Shown piece by piece: positions 28,495 to 39,888 of a DNA stretch of 64,000 nucleotides. Positions within the stretch are counted from its first letter, which is position 1. Each line of letters starts with the position of its first letter. The stretch lies in contig CAMLJY010000011.1 of NCBI GenBank assembly GCA_946480465.1, positions 62,001-126,000 of the forward strand, written 5' to 3'. Under the pieces are notes generated by a model. That model worked only from the letters and a program-made list of their open reading frames with translations. It searched no databases and was not told where the DNA came from. This stretch comes from an uncultured Burkholderiales bacterium (GTDB lineage Bacteria; Pseudomonadota; Gammaproteobacteria; Burkholderiales; Burkholderiaceae). Both the position numbers and the translations under genes were made by a program.

Positions 28495-28551
28495 GGCGGT
28501 CGGAGAGGATGGCAGGTCGCGGATTCTCGCAGACGTACACTGCCGCCCCTC

Positions 28552-29181
28552 ATGAAGCGCATCGTCATTCTGATTTCCGGCCGCGGTTCCAACATGGAGG
28601 CGATCGTGCAGCGCTGCGCCGCCGAAGGCTGGCCGGCGCAGGTGGTGGCGGTGATCTCGAACCGGCCGCAGGCCAAGGGCCTCGAGTTCGCACAGGCGCA
28701 CGGCATCGCCACCGCTGTCGTCGACCACAAGCAGTACGCTCTGCGCAGCGATTTCGACACGGCGCTCGCCGCCGCGATCGACGCACATGCGCCCGACCTG
28801 GTCGTGCTCGCAGGCTTCATGCGCGTGCTGGGGGCCGGGTTCGTCGAGCACTACGCCGGTCGCCTGCTCAACATCCACCCCTCCTTGCTGCCGGCATTCC
28901 CCGGCCTGCACACGCACCGGGCGGCCCTTGAGGCGGGCTGCAAGGTGGCAGGCGCCACGGTGCACTTCGTGACCGCGCAGCTCGACCATGGGCCGATCGT
29001 GATGCAGTCGGTCGTTGCCGTGCGGCCCGGCGACGACGAAGCCGCTCTGGCCAGTCGCGTGCTGGCGACGGAGCATGTGATCTATCCGCAATCGGTCCGC
29101 TGGTTCGTCGAGGGCCATCTGATCAGCCAGGACGGGCGGGTGCGGCATTGCGACGGACTGTCGCAGTTGCTGGTCGGCTGA
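28552..29181 (+). CDS. purN: phosphoribosylglycinamide formyltransferase 1
   Basis: A 209-residue enzyme that transfers a formyl group from 10-formyltetrahydrofolate to GAR in purine synthesis. Family motifs: ILISGRGSNMEAI at the N-terminus, VLAGFMRVLG, the catalytic Asn-His-Asp set in LLNIHPSLLPAFPGLHTHRAAL and the Asp in TAQLDHGPIVMQ. Normal length. It diverges from trpS and is followed after 13 bases by the RsmB-like gene, so they are probably cotranscribed. Confidence 0.96.
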   Translation: MKRIVILISGRGSNMEAIVQRCAAEGWPAQVVAVISNRPQAKGLEFAQAHGIATAVVDHKQYALRSDFDTALAAAIDAHAPDLVVLAGFMRVLGAGFVEHYAGRLLNIHPSLLPAFPGLHTHRAALEAGCKVAGATVHFVTAQLDHGPIVMQSVVAVRPGDDEAALASRVLATEHVIYPQSVRWFVEGHLISQDGRVRHCDGLSQLLVG

Positions 29182-29194
29182 AGGGCGCTTCTCC

Positions 29195-30457
29195 ATGCAT
29201 CCGAACGCATTGCTCGACCTCGCCACCGAACTGCTGCGTGCCGTGCTGAAGCTCGACGCACCAGCCGACGGCGTGGTCTCTGCCTTCTTCCGCAAGCACA
29301 AGGCGCTTGGCGCCCGTGAGCGCCACGCGCTGGCAGAGACCGCTTACGCGGTTCTGCGGCGCCGCCCGCTGTACCTTCACTTGGCGCAAAGCGGCCATGG
29401 TGCCCTCGAACGGCGCCTGGCGATCCTGGCGTGGCAGGGGTCGGACAGCCTGCTGCGGGGGGCTCTCGGCCCCGCCGAGCAGCAGTGGCGGCAGCAGGTG
29501 AATGCGATTGATCGCTTGAGTTTCTCGGACAAGCTGCGCCACAACCTCCCCGACTGGCTGGCCGGGGCGCTGCGCACCCGTCTGGGCGACGAGGATTTCT
29601 GGCAGCTCGTGCGATCGCTCGATGAAGTGGCGCCGCTGGACCTGCGCGTCAATACACTGAAGCTCAAGCGAGAGCAGGCGCAGCAATCGCTTGCGGAAGC
29701 CGGCATTGAATCGGTGCCGACGCCGCATTCGCCCTGGGGCCTGCGTGTTCATGGGAAACCGGCGCTGAACAAGCTTCCCATTTACATCGGCGGTGGTGTC
29801 GAGGTGCAGGATGAAGGCAGCCAGCTCCTTGCCGCGCTGCTGGATCCGAAGCGCGGCGAGATGGTGGTGGACTTCTGTGCCGGCGCGGGGGGCAAGACGT
29901 TGGCTATCGGGGCAGCGATGCGCAGCACCGGCCGCCTGTATGCCTTCGATGTATCGGGGCATCGGCTCGAAGCGCTGAAACCACGCCTGAAGCGCAGCGG
30001 CTTGTCGAACGTGCACCCGGCGCAGATCGCGCACGAGCGCGATGACCGCATCAAGCGGCTGGCGGGCAAGATCGACCGTGTGCTGGTCGATGCCCCTTGT
30101 TCGGGCATGGGCACCTTGCGCCGCAACCCGGACCTCAAGTGGCGCCAGTCGCCCAAGGCCGTGGCCGAGCTGAAGGCCAAGCAGCTGTCCATCCTGGACA
30201 GCGCCGCGCGTCTGCTGAAGCCGGGGGGCCGGCTGGTCTATGCGACCTGCAGCCTGCTCGAGGATGAAAACGAGCAAGTGGCCGCCGCGTTCAGCGAGGC
30301 GCACCCGGATTTCCTGCCCCAGGATGCCGGGACGCTGCTCGGCGCAGCGCATGTTGCCGATCCGGCGGCGTTGACTGACGGCGGCCACCTGCGCCTGTGG
30401 CCGCATCGCCACGGAACCGACGGCTTCTTCGCCGCGGTCTGGGAGCGCCGGCAGTAG
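29195..30457 (+). CDS. RsmB-like RNA cytosine-C5 methyltransferase
   Basis: A 420-residue SAM-dependent methyltransferase. An N-terminal NusB-like/targeting part (about 1-150) is followed by the RsmB/NOP2 catalytic fold: SAM site DFCAGAGGKTLAIG, motif IV DAPCSGMGTLRRNPD, and the catalytic Cys in YATCSLLEDENE. Substrates of this group are rRNA cytosines; the protein does not closely look like E. coli RsmB (m5C967), so a related rRNA or tRNA target is possible. It starts 13 bases after purN. Confidence 0.9.
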   Translation: MHPNALLDLATELLRAVLKLDAPADGVVSAFFRKHKALGARERHALAETAYAVLRRRPLYLHLAQSGHGALERRLAILAWQGSDSLLRGALGPAEQQWRQQVNAIDRLSFSDKLRHNLPDWLAGALRTRLGDEDFWQLVRSLDEVAPLDLRVNTLKLKREQAQQSLAEAGIESVPTPHSPWGLRVHGKPALNKLPIYIGGGVEVQDEGSQLLAALLDPKRGEMVVDFCAGAGGKTLAIGAAMRSTGRLYAFDVSGHRLEALKPRLKRSGLSNVHPAQIAHERDDRIKRLAGKIDRVLVDAPCSGMGTLRRNPDLKWRQSPKAVAELKAKQLSILDSAARLLKPGGRLVYATCSLLEDENEQVAAAFSEAHPDFLPQDAGTLLGAAHVADPAALTDGGHLRLWPHRHGTDGFFAAVWERRQ

Positions 30458-30565
30458 CGGCACGAGCCGCGGAACGTACGGCACAGGCCTTCGGCTGCTT
30501 CGGTCCACGGGACTGGCGTCTTCTTGTTGCGCACTTTCAGCGCATGCAAGGCGCGGGCCAGTGCC

Positions 30566-30571
30566 TACAAT
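30566..30571 (+). promoter_or_regulatory. candidate -10 box upstream of desaturase
   Basis: TACAAT 39 bases before the desaturase ATG, in the same setting (CYACAAT) seen upstream of other genes here. No good -35 match lies at 16-18 bases. A short GC hairpin (CCCCC...GGGGG, about 30579-30596) follows in the untranslated leader. Confidence 0.35.
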
Positions 30572-30609
30572 GCGCGATCCCCCGGATCGTCGGGGGCAAG
30601 GCTGAACGA

Positions 30610-31839
30610 ATGAGTGTGATGACGACGTTGTGGGAAGGCCTCGTGAGCTGGCTGGCGAACGGGCTCTGGGCGGGGGTCACTTGGTGGCAGATCCTCTTGT
30701 TCACCCTGGTGACGACGCACATCACCATCTCGGCCGTCACCATCTTCCTGCACCGGGCGCAATCGCACCGCGCGCTCGAGCTGCATGCCATCCCCTCGCA
30801 CTTCTTCCGCTTCTGGCTCTGGATCGGCACCGGGATGGTGACGAAGGAATTCGTGGCCATCCACCGCAAGCACCACGCGAAGTGCGAGACCGAAGAGGAC
30901 CCGCACAGCCCCCAGACCCGTGGACTGAAGGCACTTCTGCTGACGGGTGTCGAGCTTTACCGGGCAGAGGCGAAGAACAAGGAAACCATCGTCAAGTTCG
31001 GCCATGGCACGCCGGACGACTGGATGGAGCGCAACGTTTACTCGCGCTTCACATGGCAAGGCGTGGGCCTGTTGCTGATCCTGGACCTCGCCCTTTTCGG
31101 CGCGATCGGTGCCACGGTATGGGCGATCCAGATGGCCTGGATTCCCGTGTGGGCCACGGGTGTGATCAACGGCGTCGGGCACTACTGGGGCTACCGCAAT
31201 TTCGACGTGGCGGATGCATCAACCAACGTGTCCCCGTGGGGCATCCTGATCGGCGGCGAGGAGCTGCACAACAACCACCACACCTTCCCGACCTCGGCCA
31301 AGTTCTCGGTCAAGCCTTTCGAGTTCGACATTGCCTGGGGCTACATCCGCGCCCTCGAGCTGCTGGGGCTGGCCAAGGTGCGGAAAACGGCGCCGCAGCT
31401 GAAGCTGGGTCCGATCAAGCCACAGGCCGATGCCAAGACGCTGGAGGCCATCATTGCCAACCGGTACGAGGTGATGGCCAAGTACGGGAAGGAACTGCGC
31501 AGCGCTTGTGGCCATGAGTTGCGCCACCTGAAGGAGCAGGGCTTGCGCAGCGACGGGCGCTTCGCGAACCTGAAGCTTGCCAAGCGCTGGCTGCATCGCG
31601 ACGACGAGAAGATTCCCGAGAACGTCCGGCCCCAACTTGCCAGTGCCGTGAAGGACAGCCCGCGCCTGGCCAAGCTGGTGGCGATGCGTGAAGAGCTGCG
31701 GCAGCTGTGGACCCGGACGAACGTTTCGGCGGAGCAACTGGTGGTCGATCTGCAGGCCTGGTGCAAGAAGGCCGAGAGCAGCGGCATCGTGGCGTTGGAG
31801 GAGTTCTCGCTGAAGCTGAGGGCTGCGCGTGCGGCGTGA
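30610..31839 (+). CDS. acyl-CoA/fatty acid desaturase with C-terminal extension
   Basis: A 409-residue inner-membrane di-iron desaturase introducing a cis double bond into fatty acyl chains. All three His boxes are present: HRAQSH (48-53), HRKHH (85-89) and HNNHH (220-224), with membrane helices at about 22-45, 62-80, 150-175 and 178-195. The catalytic part ends near residue 260; residues 265-409 form a helical, charged soluble extension (KAVIANRYEVMAKYGKELR-like) that I cannot match to a domain. ATG at 30610 starts the family N-terminus; another Met three codons later is possible. Followed by a strong terminator, so monocistronic. Confidence 0.88.
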   Translation: MSVMTTLWEGLVSWLANGLWAGVTWWQILLFTLVTTHITISAVTIFLHRAQSHRALELHAIPSHFFRFWLWIGTGMVTKEFVAIHRKHHAKCETEEDPHSPQTRGLKALLLTGVELYRAEAKNKETIVKFGHGTPDDWMERNVYSRFTWQGVGLLLILDLALFGAIGATVWAIQMAWIPVWATGVINGVGHYWGYRNFDVADASTNVSPWGILIGGEELHNNHHTFPTSAKFSVKPFEFDIAWGYIRALELLGLAKVRKTAPQLKLGPIKPQADAKTLEAIIANRYEVMAKYGKELRSACGHELRHLKEQGLRSDGRFANLKLAKRWLHRDDEKIPENVRPQLASAVKDSPRLAKLVAMREELRQLWTRTNVSAEQLVVDLQAWCKKAESSGIVALEEFSLKLRAARAA

Positions 31840-31906
31840 TGAAGTGCACTGGCCGGCCGGGCCGATGGGCCCGCCGGCGCGGCGTGAAGAATGAAGACGT
31901 ATGAAG

Positions 31907-31930
31907 ACGGACCCTCCGGGGTCCGTTTTT
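31907..31930 (+). terminator. intrinsic terminator after desaturase
   Basis: Stem ACGGACCC / GGGTCCGT (31907-31914 with 31919-31926), loop TCCG, then a run of T. Classic rho-independent terminator 68 bases past the desaturase stop. The rest of 31931-32075 shows only one more GC hairpin (GGGCGC / GCGCCC, 32056-32072) and no gene. Confidence 0.9.
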
Positions 31931-32075
31931 CATGGTGCCGCGCCCGTCATGGTGGTGCGCCGATCCGGTTCATCGGCTGCAGCTGGGGCGCTGGTGCTGG
32001 GCCGGCTTCGTGGTGGCCCACATGAGCGAGAGAGGGGTGAGATCTCGCGCTTCCCGGGCGCATCGAGCGCCCATG

Positions 32076-32102
32076 AAAAAGCCCGCCTCAGTGGGCGGGC
32101 TT
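32076..32102 (-). terminator. intrinsic terminator of rpmB-rpmG
   Basis: Stem GCCCGCC / GGCGGGC (32081-32087 with 32094-32100), extended by two A-T pairs, with AAAAA on the plus strand at 32076-32080 giving the U-tract for minus-strand transcripts. It lies 29 bases beyond the rpmG stop. Confidence 0.9.
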
Positions 32103-32130
32103 CATGGAGCGAAGTATCCGGCGGAGCCGC

Positions 32131-32301
32131 TTACTTCAGCTTCACTTCCTTGTAGGCCACGTGCTTGCGTGCCTTGGGATCGAACTTCATGAATTCCAGC
32201 TTTTCAGGCGTGGTCTTCTTGTTCTTGCTGGTGGTGTAGAAGTGGCCGGTACCCGCAGTGGATTCCAGCTTGATCTTTTCGCGTCCGCCTTTGGCTGCCA
32301 T
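32131..32301 (-). CDS. rpmG: 50S ribosomal protein L33
   Basis: A 56-residue basic protein beginning [19 protein letters not shown] and ending [10 protein letters not shown], the typical betaproteobacterial L33. It lacks the four zinc-binding cysteines, so it is the zinc-independent form. It sits 32 bases after rpmB in the usual rpmB-rpmG pair and binds near the E-site of the large ribosomal subunit. It is too short to appear in many ORF listings but is certain from sequence. Confidence 0.98.
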   Translation of the reverse strand: MAAKGGREKIKLESTAGTGHFYTTSKNKKTTPEKLEFMKFDPKARKHVAYKEVKLK

Positions 32302-32333
32302 GGTGTGCTCCTAGCGTAGGTATTCGAGTCGGA

Positions 32334-32567
32334 TCAGAGTTGGCCCTTGGCGCGCAGATCGGCAACCACGGTGTCGATGCCGACCTTGTCGATCAGGCGG
32401 AGGGCGGCGCTGCTGATGCGCAGGCGAACCCAGCGGTTCTCGCTCTCGACCCAGAAGCGGCGGTACTGCAGATTCGGCAGCCAGCGCCGCTTGGTCTTGT
32501 TGTTGGCGTGGGAGACGTTGTTTCCCACCATCGGGCCCTTGCCCGTGACTTGACAGACGCGTGCCAT
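32334..32567 (-). CDS. rpmB: 50S ribosomal protein L28
   Basis: A 77-residue protein, [20 protein letters not shown]... with the conserved [13 protein letters not shown] and [15 protein letters not shown] segments; standard L28 length. First gene of the rpmB-rpmG operon, transcribed from the promoter just downstream of trxB. No zinc-site cysteine pairs beyond the single Cys at position 5, so it too is the C-minus form. Confidence 0.98.
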   Translation of the reverse strand: MARVCQVTGKGPMVGNNVSHANNKTKRRWLPNLQYRRFWVESENRWVRLRISSAALRLIDKVGIDTVVADLRAKGQL

Positions 32568-32747
32568 GACGCTTCTCCAGACTCTTTGACTGTTGCAGGC
32601 ACGGCAGCCAGAGCAGGGGGACGATGGGGCGGGCTGATCGGTGGATCGATGCCCGGTGTTCCATGCCGCCTGGTGGCTGCCCCTCGATTACTCGGAAGGT
32701 TCGGCGCCGGCCATTTCATGCTGGCGCCACTTTCGGCAAAGACCGCG

Positions 32748-32777
32748 ATTATAGCCAGCTTTCGCCGGCGCCCGGAA
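32748..32777 (-). promoter_or_regulatory. rpmB-rpmG promoter
   Basis: On the minus strand TTCCGG (32772-32777), an 18-base spacer and a perfect TATAAT (32748-32753). The transcript would have a leader of about 175 bases before rpmB. The -35 is a half match only; the -10 is convincing. It starts at the very end of trxB. Confidence 0.55.
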
Positions 32778-32780
32778 CGT

Positions 32781-33791
<1,011 letters not shown>

Positions 33792-33933
33792 TCACATGGG
33801 GGTCGATCGCTATGCCGCGCGGGCCTTCAATCGGCACAATAGCCAAATTGTTCACATAAGCGGCACCGTGCCGCTCGGCGTTCGCCGGTGATCCGGCAGG
33901 CCGCACAAACCGTGCTCGGAAGGGGATCTCACG

Positions 33934-34605
33934 ATGTCGATGCTGACGAATCTTGACCTGATTCGCCGTGTGCCGCTGTTTTCCATGCTCACCAATGAGC
34001 AGGCTCAGGGGATCGCGGACAGCGTGGTCAAGCGCCGCTTCCGTCGTGGGGAACTGGTGGTCGAGCAAGGGCGCAAGAGCAATGCGCTGTTCATCCTGCT
34101 CAACGGTCGCGCGCGGGTGCTGACGTCCGATTCACGCGGCCGTGAGGTCATCCTGGCAGTGCTCGAGTCGGGGGACTACGTGGGCGAGATGAGCCTGATC
34201 GACAACGAGGCTCACTCCGCCACGGTGCGCTGCGAGATCCAGACCGACATGCTGATCCTCGGCCGCGCCGACTTCGCACGCTGCCTGCCCGAGAACTCGA
34301 CGCTGTCGTACGCCATCCTGCGCGGCCTCGTGCGGCGCCTGCGCCACGCCGATCGGCAGATCGAGTCGCTGGCGTTGCTGGACGTCTATGGCCGCGTCGC
34401 TCGCACGTTGCTGGAGATGGCGGAGGACGTCAACGGCGTGAAGATGATCCGCGGCAAGGTCTCGCGTCAGGACATGGCCAAGGTCGTCGGTGCCTCCCGC
34501 GAGATGGTCAGCCGCGTGATGAAGGACCTCGAGGAGCGCGGTGTCATCGAGACGCAGGACAACGGGTCCGTGGTCATCAAGGAGCGCAGCACCCAGCCCG
34601 AGTAA
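33934..34605 (+). CDS. Crp/Fnr family transcriptional regulator
   Basis: A 223-residue regulator with an N-terminal cyclic-nucleotide-binding fold (about 15-125: [47 protein letters not shown]) and a C-terminal HTH (about 150-215: [28 protein letters not shown], with [12 protein letters not shown] as recognition helix). The N-terminal cysteines that bind the Fe-S cluster of Fnr are missing, and the position of the cAMP-contacting Arg is not clear, so the effector is unknown. SD GAAGGGGA precedes the ATG. It is commonly found next to ftsK and trxB in Burkholderiales. Confidence 0.92.
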   Translation: MSMLTNLDLIRRVPLFSMLTNEQAQGIADSVVKRRFRRGELVVEQGRKSNALFILLNGRARVLTSDSRGREVILAVLESGDYVGEMSLIDNEAHSATVRCEIQTDMLILGRADFARCLPENSTLSYAILRGLVRRLRHADRQIESLALLDVYGRVARTLLEMAEDVNGVKMIRGKVSRQDMAKVVGASREMVSRVMKDLEERGVIETQDNGSVVIKERSTQPE

Positions 34606-34655
34606 GCAGGCGTCGCATGGGTGGCCGCAGCGCAGGGCTGCGCCACAATCCCGCG

Positions 34656-37001
34656 ATGACCTTTCCCCTCGGTTCCCTGCGCGCCGAAGGCGCGCCGGCC
34701 GGGCGTGCCGGCCGCACGGCGGCGAGCGCGCCCAGCGCCAGCGGCGCGATGCGCTGGCCCCGCCAGTTCGGCCTGATCATCGCTGCGGTGCTGTGGCTGC
34801 TGGCCCTGTTGGCCCTGGTGACCCACGATGCGGCCGATCCCGGTTTTTCCACCTCCGGTCAGGGTGACTTGATCGCCAACCGGGCCGGCCTGCTGGGGGC
34901 CTGGATCTCCGATCTCGCGCTCTTCCTCTTTGGCTACTCGTCCTGGTGGTTGATGCTGGTGAGCCTGCGTGGCTGGCTGGCCGGCTTGGCCCGCTGGCTG
35001 CGCGGCGCGCCACTCGACCCTGCGCTGCCTCCGCGCTGGGTATTCTGGTGCGGGCTGGGCCTGCTGATGCTCGCGAGCTGTGCCCTGGAGTGGACGCGCC
35101 TGTACCGCTTCGACATGGCCCTGCCCGGTGGCCAGTCCGGCGGCGTGCTCGGCACGCTGGTGGGCGGCGTTTCGATGAAGTGGCTGGGCTTCGCCGGTTC
35201 GGGCGTGCTGTGGATCGCCGTGCTGGTGCTGGGTTTGTCGCTCGCATTCCGCTTCTCGTGGACCCAGGTGGCCGACAGCCTCGGTGCCTGGATCGAAGGC
35301 ATCGGTGAGCGCCGAACGGTGGCCCGCGAGCAACAAGAGGACAAGCGCATCGGCGCGCGCGCCGTGAAGGAGCGCGAGGCGGTGATCGAGGTCGAGCGCA
35401 CGGAGGTCGAGGACCACGTGCCGATCGTCATCGAGCCCACCATCGTCGAGGTGCCCAAGTCCACCCGGGTCGCGAAGGAGCGGCAGAAGCCGCTGTTCGT
35501 CGAGCTGTCCGACACCAAGCTGCCGCAGGTCGACCTGCTGGATGCCGCGCCTTCGGGCCGGGTGGAGTCGGTGACGCCGGAGTCGCTGGAGATGACCTCG
35601 CGGCTGATCGAGAAGAAGCTGCGCGACTTCGGCGTCGAGGTGCGCGTGGTCGCGGCCTCGCCCGGCCCGGTGATCACGCGCTACGAGATCGAGCCGGCCA
35701 CCGGCGTCAAGGGCTCGCAGGTGGTCAATCTGGCCAAGGACCTGGCGCGCTCGCTGTCGCTGGTCAGCATCCGCGTCGTCGAGACCATTCCCGGCAAGAC
35801 GACGATGGCCTTGGAGCTGCCGAATGCCAAGCGCCAGACCATTCGCCTGGCCGAGATCCTCGGCTCGCAGGTCTATGCCGATGCGGCTTCGCAGCTGACC
35901 ATGGGGCTTGGCAAGGACATCGTCGGCGCCCCGGTGGTGGCTGACCTGGCGAAGATGCCGCACTGCCTGGTGGCGGGTACCACCGGCTCGGGCAAGTCGG
36001 TGGGCATCAACGCGATGATCCTGAGCCTCTTGTACAAGGCCGAGGCCCGCGACGTCCGCCTGATCCTGATCGATCCCAAGATGCTCGAGATGAGCGTCTA
36101 CGAGGGCATTCCGCACCTGCTGTGCCCGGTGGTCACCGACATGAAGCAGGCCGCCAACGCGTTGAACTGGTGCGTTGGCGAGATGGAGCGGCGCTACAAG
36201 CTGATGAGCAAGTTGGGCGTGCGCAACCTGGCTGGCTACAACAAGAAGATCGCCGAGGCGACGGAGCGTGGCGAGAAGATCCCGAATCCCTTCAGCCTGA
36301 CCCCCGAATCGCCCGAACCGCTGGAGCGCCTGCCCTTCGTGGTGGTCGTGATCGACGAGCTGGCCGACCTGATGATGGTCGTCGGCAAGAAGATCGAGGA
36401 GCTGATCGCGCGGCTGGCGCAGAAGGCGCGCGCCGCCGGCATCCATCTGGTTCTGGCAACGCAGCGGCCGAGCGTGGACGTGATCACCGGCCTCATCAAG
36501 GCCAACATCCCGACGCGCTTGTCGTTCCAGGTATCGAGCAAGATCGACTCGCGCACCATCCTCGACCAGATGGGCGCCGAGGCACTGCTGGGGCAGGGCG
36601 ACATGCTGTACCTGGCGCCCGGCACCGGCCTCCCGGTGCGGGTGCATGGTGCCTTCGTGTCGGACGACGAGGTGCATCGCGTCGTCGAGTACCTGAAGTC
36701 GCAGGGCGAGCCGAACTACATCGAGGGCATCCTCGAGGGCGGCACGCTGGACGGCGACATCGACGGCGCCCCAGGCGGCGCCGGTGGCGGCGGCGACGGC
36801 GAGGCCGACCCGATGTACGACCAGGCGGTGGCCATCGTGCTGCAGAACAAGAAGGCCTCCATCTCGCTGGTGCAGCGTCACCTGCGCATCGGTTACAACC
36901 GGGCCGCCCGGCTGCTGGAACAAATGGAAAAGTCGGGCCTCGTATCCGCCATGGCAACCAACGGCAACCGCGACCTCCTGGTGCCGCGGCGCGACGAATG
37001 A
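34656..37001 (+). CDS. ftsK: DNA translocase FtsK
   Basis: A 781-residue septal ATP-driven DNA pump. Four membrane helices (about 35-190) anchor it at the division site; a short linker (about 200-300, Glu/Arg-rich) leads to the alpha/beta motor (about 310-690) with Walker [11 protein letters not shown] and Walker [13 protein letters not shown], then a Gly/Asp-rich hinge and the gamma winged helix (about 715-775, [35 protein letters not shown]) that reads KOPS sites. The linker is short compared with E. coli FtsK (1329), which is normal for betaproteobacteria. Its stop overlaps lolA by four bases. Confidence 0.96.
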   Translation: MTFPLGSLRAEGAPAGRAGRTAASAPSASGAMRWPRQFGLIIAAVLWLLALLALVTHDAADPGFSTSGQGDLIANRAGLLGAWISDLALFLFGYSSWWLMLVSLRGWLAGLARWLRGAPLDPALPPRWVFWCGLGLLMLASCALEWTRLYRFDMALPGGQSGGVLGTLVGGVSMKWLGFAGSGVLWIAVLVLGLSLAFRFSWTQVADSLGAWIEGIGERRTVAREQQEDKRIGARAVKEREAVIEVERTEVEDHVPIVIEPTIVEVPKSTRVAKERQKPLFVELSDTKLPQVDLLDAAPSGRVESVTPESLEMTSRLIEKKLRDFGVEVRVVAASPGPVITRYEIEPATGVKGSQVVNLAKDLARSLSLVSIRVVETIPGKTTMALELPNAKRQTIRLAEILGSQVYADAASQLTMGLGKDIVGAPVVADLAKMPHCLVAGTTGSGKSVGINAMILSLLYKAEARDVRLILIDPKMLEMSVYEGIPHLLCPVVTDMKQAANALNWCVGEMERRYKLMSKLGVRNLAGYNKKIAEATERGEKIPNPFSLTPESPEPLERLPFVVVVIDELADLMMVVGKKIEELIARLAQKARAAGIHLVLATQRPSVDVITGLIKANIPTRLSFQVSSKIDSRTILDQMGAEALLGQGDMLYLAPGTGLPVRVHGAFVSDDEVHRVVEYLKSQGEPNYIEGILEGGTLDGDIDGAPGGAGGGGDGEADPMYDQAVAIVLQNKKASISLVQRHLRIGYNRAARLLEQMEKSGLVSAMATNGNRDLLVPRRDE

Positions 37002-37609
37002 AGTCCTTCCTGATCGGCGTGGCCTGCCTGCTGGCCTTCGGTGCGGCGCGGGCCGATGCGCTGGAGACGCTGCGCGCGTTCTCGCGCGAGACCACCAGCG
37101 GCAGGGCTGAATTCACTCAGACCGTCACGTCGCCTGACGGCGCGAAGAAGAAGACCTCGAGCGGGCAGTTCGAGTTCGTGCGGCCGGACCGCTTCCGCTT
37201 CGCCTACACCAAGCCTTTCGAGCAGTTGATCGTCTCGGACGGCAAGAAGGTGTGGCTGCACGATCCGGACTTGAACCAAGTGTCGGTGCGGCCGATGTCG
37301 CAGGCGCTGGGGGCCACGCCGGTGGCGCTGCTGGCGGGCGGCGCGATCGAGAAGGACTTCGAGCTGTCCGCTCAGCCAGCGGCCGACGGACTGGAGTGGG
37401 TGCAGGCCATGCCGCGGCAGAAGGACGACAACACGGTGCAGTCGCTGCGCGTCGGCTTCAGCGGCAAGACGCTGGCGGCCCTGGAAATCGTCGACGCGTT
37501 CGGGCAGCGCTCGGTGCTTCGGTTCAAGGACGTGGTCTCGAACCCGAAGCTGGCCGACGACCGGTTCCGCTTCGTGGTGCCGAAAGGCGCGGACGTCATC
37601 GAGCAGTAG
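36998..37609 (+). CDS. lolA: outer membrane lipoprotein carrier protein LolA
   Basis: A 203-residue periplasmic chaperone moving lipoproteins from LolCDE to LolB. Signal peptide at 1-19 ([19 protein letters not shown]), then the LolA beta-barrel motifs [58 protein letters not shown] and the C-terminal [10 protein letters not shown]. Starts within the ftsK stop codon, so translation is coupled, as in many proteobacteria. Normal length. Confidence 0.96.
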   Translation: MKSFLIGVACLLAFGAARADALETLRAFSRETTSGRAEFTQTVTSPDGAKKKTSSGQFEFVRPDRFRFAYTKPFEQLIVSDGKKVWLHDPDLNQVSVRPMSQALGATPVALLAGGAIEKDFELSAQPAADGLEWVQAMPRQKDDNTVQSLRVGFSGKTLAALEIVDAFGQRSVLRFKDVVSNPKLADDRFRFVVPKGADVIEQ

Positions 37610-37645
37610 CCGGCGTGGTGCCGGTTGCCTGCTGGGCCGCGGGTC

Positions 37646-38182
37646 TCAGTGGACGTCGACGTCCATCAGGCCCATTTCCGCGCTGCTGAGCATTTGTTCG
37701 ATGTCCATCAGGATCAGCATGCGTTCGGTGTCGCCGGTCTTCACGGTGCCCAGCCCGGTGATGTAGGCCGAGTCGATCTGGCCGTTGAATTCAGGCGCCG
37801 ACTTGATCTGGTCGCTGCGCAGCTCCAGTACGTCGCTGACCGAGTCGACCACGATGCCGACGGTGCGCCCGATCACGTTGAGGATGATCACGACGGTGAA
37901 GGCGTCGTACTTCACGTCGTCGAGCGCGAAGCGGACGCGCATGTCGACGATCGGCACGATGACGCCGCGCAGGTTGACCACGCCTTTCATGAAGGCGGGC
38001 GTGTTGGCGATGCGCGTGGGCTGTTCGTAGCCGCGGATCTCCTGCACCTTCAGGATGTCGATGCCGTATTCCTCGTTGCCCAGCTTGAACGACAACACTT
38101 CCCGGGGCGTGCCCTGGGGCCCGGTGCCGGCGAGTACGGAGGCGGCGGTCACGGTGGAGTCGACGGCAGCGGTGGTGCTCAT
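37646..38182 (-). CDS. CheW-type chemotaxis coupling protein
   Basis: A 178-residue CheW with [49 protein letters not shown] and the end [15 protein letters not shown]. It links receptor clusters to the CheA kinase. The first 25 residues are a Ser/Thr/Ala-rich tail not normally part of the fold. GAGGAA lies before the ATG at 38182. There are no other chemotaxis genes in the window, so it is either an orphan of the main system or serves another receptor array. Confidence 0.92.
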   Translation of the reverse strand: MSTTAAVDSTVTAASVLAGTGPQGTPREVLSFKLGNEEYGIDILKVQEIRGYEQPTRIANTPAFMKGVVNLRGVIVPIVDMRVRFALDDVKYDAFTVVIILNVIGRTVGIVVDSVSDVLELRSDQIKSAPEFNGQIDSAYITGLGTVKTGDTERMLILMDIEQMLSSAEMGLMDVDVH

Positions 38183-38346
38183 GGCGAAGTTCCTCGTGTG
38201 GGGGCGACTGCTGGACCCGAAGTGTGGAACGCGCGCGGCGAACCGTATCGGCCGAACAGCGCGGCGCTGCTGCTGCTTTTCGCGCGCTTCCTGACCCTGG
38301 CATCCGTGCCGGTCCACGCCTTGGGTCCGCTGCCACAATGCCGCGC

Positions 38347-39705
38347 ATGTCTGCCCAGGAGTCCTTGTTCGGTGGGGATGAGCCGCCACCCCCCGCGGCA
38401 GCGCAGGCGGCGCCCGCGGTGCCGGCCGGCGCGCCCCTGGCCGAACGCCTGCGGCCGCGCACGCTCGATGAAGTGATCGGCCAGGCGCACCTGCTGGGCC
38501 CCGGCAAGCCCCTGCGCGTCGCCTTCGAGACCGGCCGCCTGCCCTCGATCATCCTCTGGGGCCCGCCTGGCGTCGGCAAGACCACGCTGGCGCGCCTGGT
38601 GGCTGGTGCCGCGCGGGCGAACCTCATCGTGCTGTCAGCGGTGCTGTCGGGCGTGAAGGACATCCGTGACGCCGTGGACCAGGCGAAGCTGCAGCGGCAG
38701 CAGGGGCGGCACACCATCGTCTTCGTCGACGAAGTGCATCGCTTCAACAAGGCGCAGCAGGACGCCTTTCTGCCGCACGTCGAGTCCGGCCTGTTCACCT
38801 TCATCGGTGCGACGACGGAGAACCCTTCGTTCGAGGTGAACTCCGCGCTGCTGTCACGTGCGACGGTTCACGTGCTGAAGTCGCTGGAGGCGGACGAGCT
38901 GGTGCAGCTGATCGAGCGTGGCCGCGCCGCGCTGCAGGCGCCGCCGATGACCGATGCAGCGCGCGACCGCCTGATCGGCTATGCCGACGGCGATGCCCGG
39001 CGCCTCCTGAATGCCTACGAAAGCCTGGTGCAGCTGGCCGGACCCGAGCGGCAGGGGCCGATCGACGAGACGATGCTCGAGCAGGCGCTGGGCGAGATGC
39101 TGCGCCGCTACGACAAGGGTGGCGACCAGTTCTACGACGCCATTTCCGCGCTGCACAAGTCGGTGCGCGGCTCCGATCCCGACGCGGCCTTGTACTGGCT
39201 TGCCCGCATGCTGGACGGCGGCGTCGATCCCCGCTACGTCGCCCGGCGCGTCATCCGCATGGCCAGCGAAGACATCGGCCTGGCCGATCCGCGCGGGCAG
39301 GAACTGGCGCTCCAGGCCGCCGCCGTGTACGAGCGGCTGGGCTCGCCCGAAGGCGAGCTGGCCCTGGCGCAGGCGGTCGTCTACCTGGCGGTCGCGCCGA
39401 AGTCCAACGCGGTCTACAAGGCGTGGAACGCGGCACGCGCTTTCGTCAAGGCCGATGGCACGCGGCCGGTGCCCTTGCACCTGCGCAATGCACCGACGCG
39501 GTTGATGAAGGGGCTGGGTTACGGCCGCGACTACCGTTATGCGCACGACGAGCCGGACGGGTTCGCTGCGGGCGAGTCCTACCTTCCGGAAGGCGTGGCA
39601 CCGCCGCCGTTCTACGAGCCCGCGCCGCGCGGGCTCGAGCAGCGCATCGCTGAGCGGCTGTCAGATCTTCGGCGCAAAAACGACGAAGCGAAGAACACAC
39701 GGTAA
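38347..39705 (+). CDS. rarA: replication-associated recombination protein RarA
   Basis: A 452-residue clamp-loader-like AAA+ ATPase acting at stalled forks. The N-terminus [10 protein letters not shown] may include a weak interaction motif; Walker [16 protein letters not shown], Walker [24 protein letters not shown], sensor 1 [19 protein letters not shown], and the C-terminal tetramer domain with [36 protein letters not shown] are family hallmarks. Start at 38347 or at an ATG nine bases upstream. It follows lolA in the conserved ftsK-lolA-rarA neighbourhood, here interrupted by cheW on the other strand. Confidence 0.95.
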   Translation: MSAQESLFGGDEPPPPAAAQAAPAVPAGAPLAERLRPRTLDEVIGQAHLLGPGKPLRVAFETGRLPSIILWGPPGVGKTTLARLVAGAARANLIVLSAVLSGVKDIRDAVDQAKLQRQQGRHTIVFVDEVHRFNKAQQDAFLPHVESGLFTFIGATTENPSFEVNSALLSRATVHVLKSLEADELVQLIERGRAALQAPPMTDAARDRLIGYADGDARRLLNAYESLVQLAGPERQGPIDETMLEQALGEMLRRYDKGGDQFYDAISALHKSVRGSDPDAALYWLARMLDGGVDPRYVARRVIRMASEDIGLADPRGQELALQAAAVYERLGSPEGELALAQAVVYLAVAPKSNAVYKAWNAARAFVKADGTRPVPLHLRNAPTRLMKGLGYGRDYRYAHDEPDGFAAGESYLPEGVAPPPFYEPAPRGLEQRIAERLSDLRRKNDEAKNTR

Positions 39706-39778
39706 TTCGCCGCCAGTTCCGCTGATTGTTCGCTCTGACAGCGGGAATCTCCCCCCGTTTGTCCGGGGACCCCCTGCC

Positions 39779-39784
39779 TACAAT
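39779..39784 (+). promoter_or_regulatory. candidate -10 box of liv operon
   Basis: TACAAT about 105 bases upstream of livH, within CCTACAATTCC. No consensus -35 at 16-18 bases, so an activator may be needed. The leader to livH has no ORF I trust. Confidence 0.4.
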
Positions 39785-39888
39785 TCCGCCCAGCCCGGAG
39801 CCGGCCCGAGAGAAATCGGTCGACTTCTTGCTACCCCCCGAGAAGGAATGCCCGCCGACTTCCCGGCGCGGCACACGGAGACCCACTG

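Noticed and set aside
27295..29301. TrpS with a 269-residue N-terminal extension
   Set aside because: The extension is antisense of purN; the family N-terminus begins at 28494.
34467..36923. 818-residue minus-strand ORF
   Set aside because: Complete antisense of ftsK with no recognisable domain.
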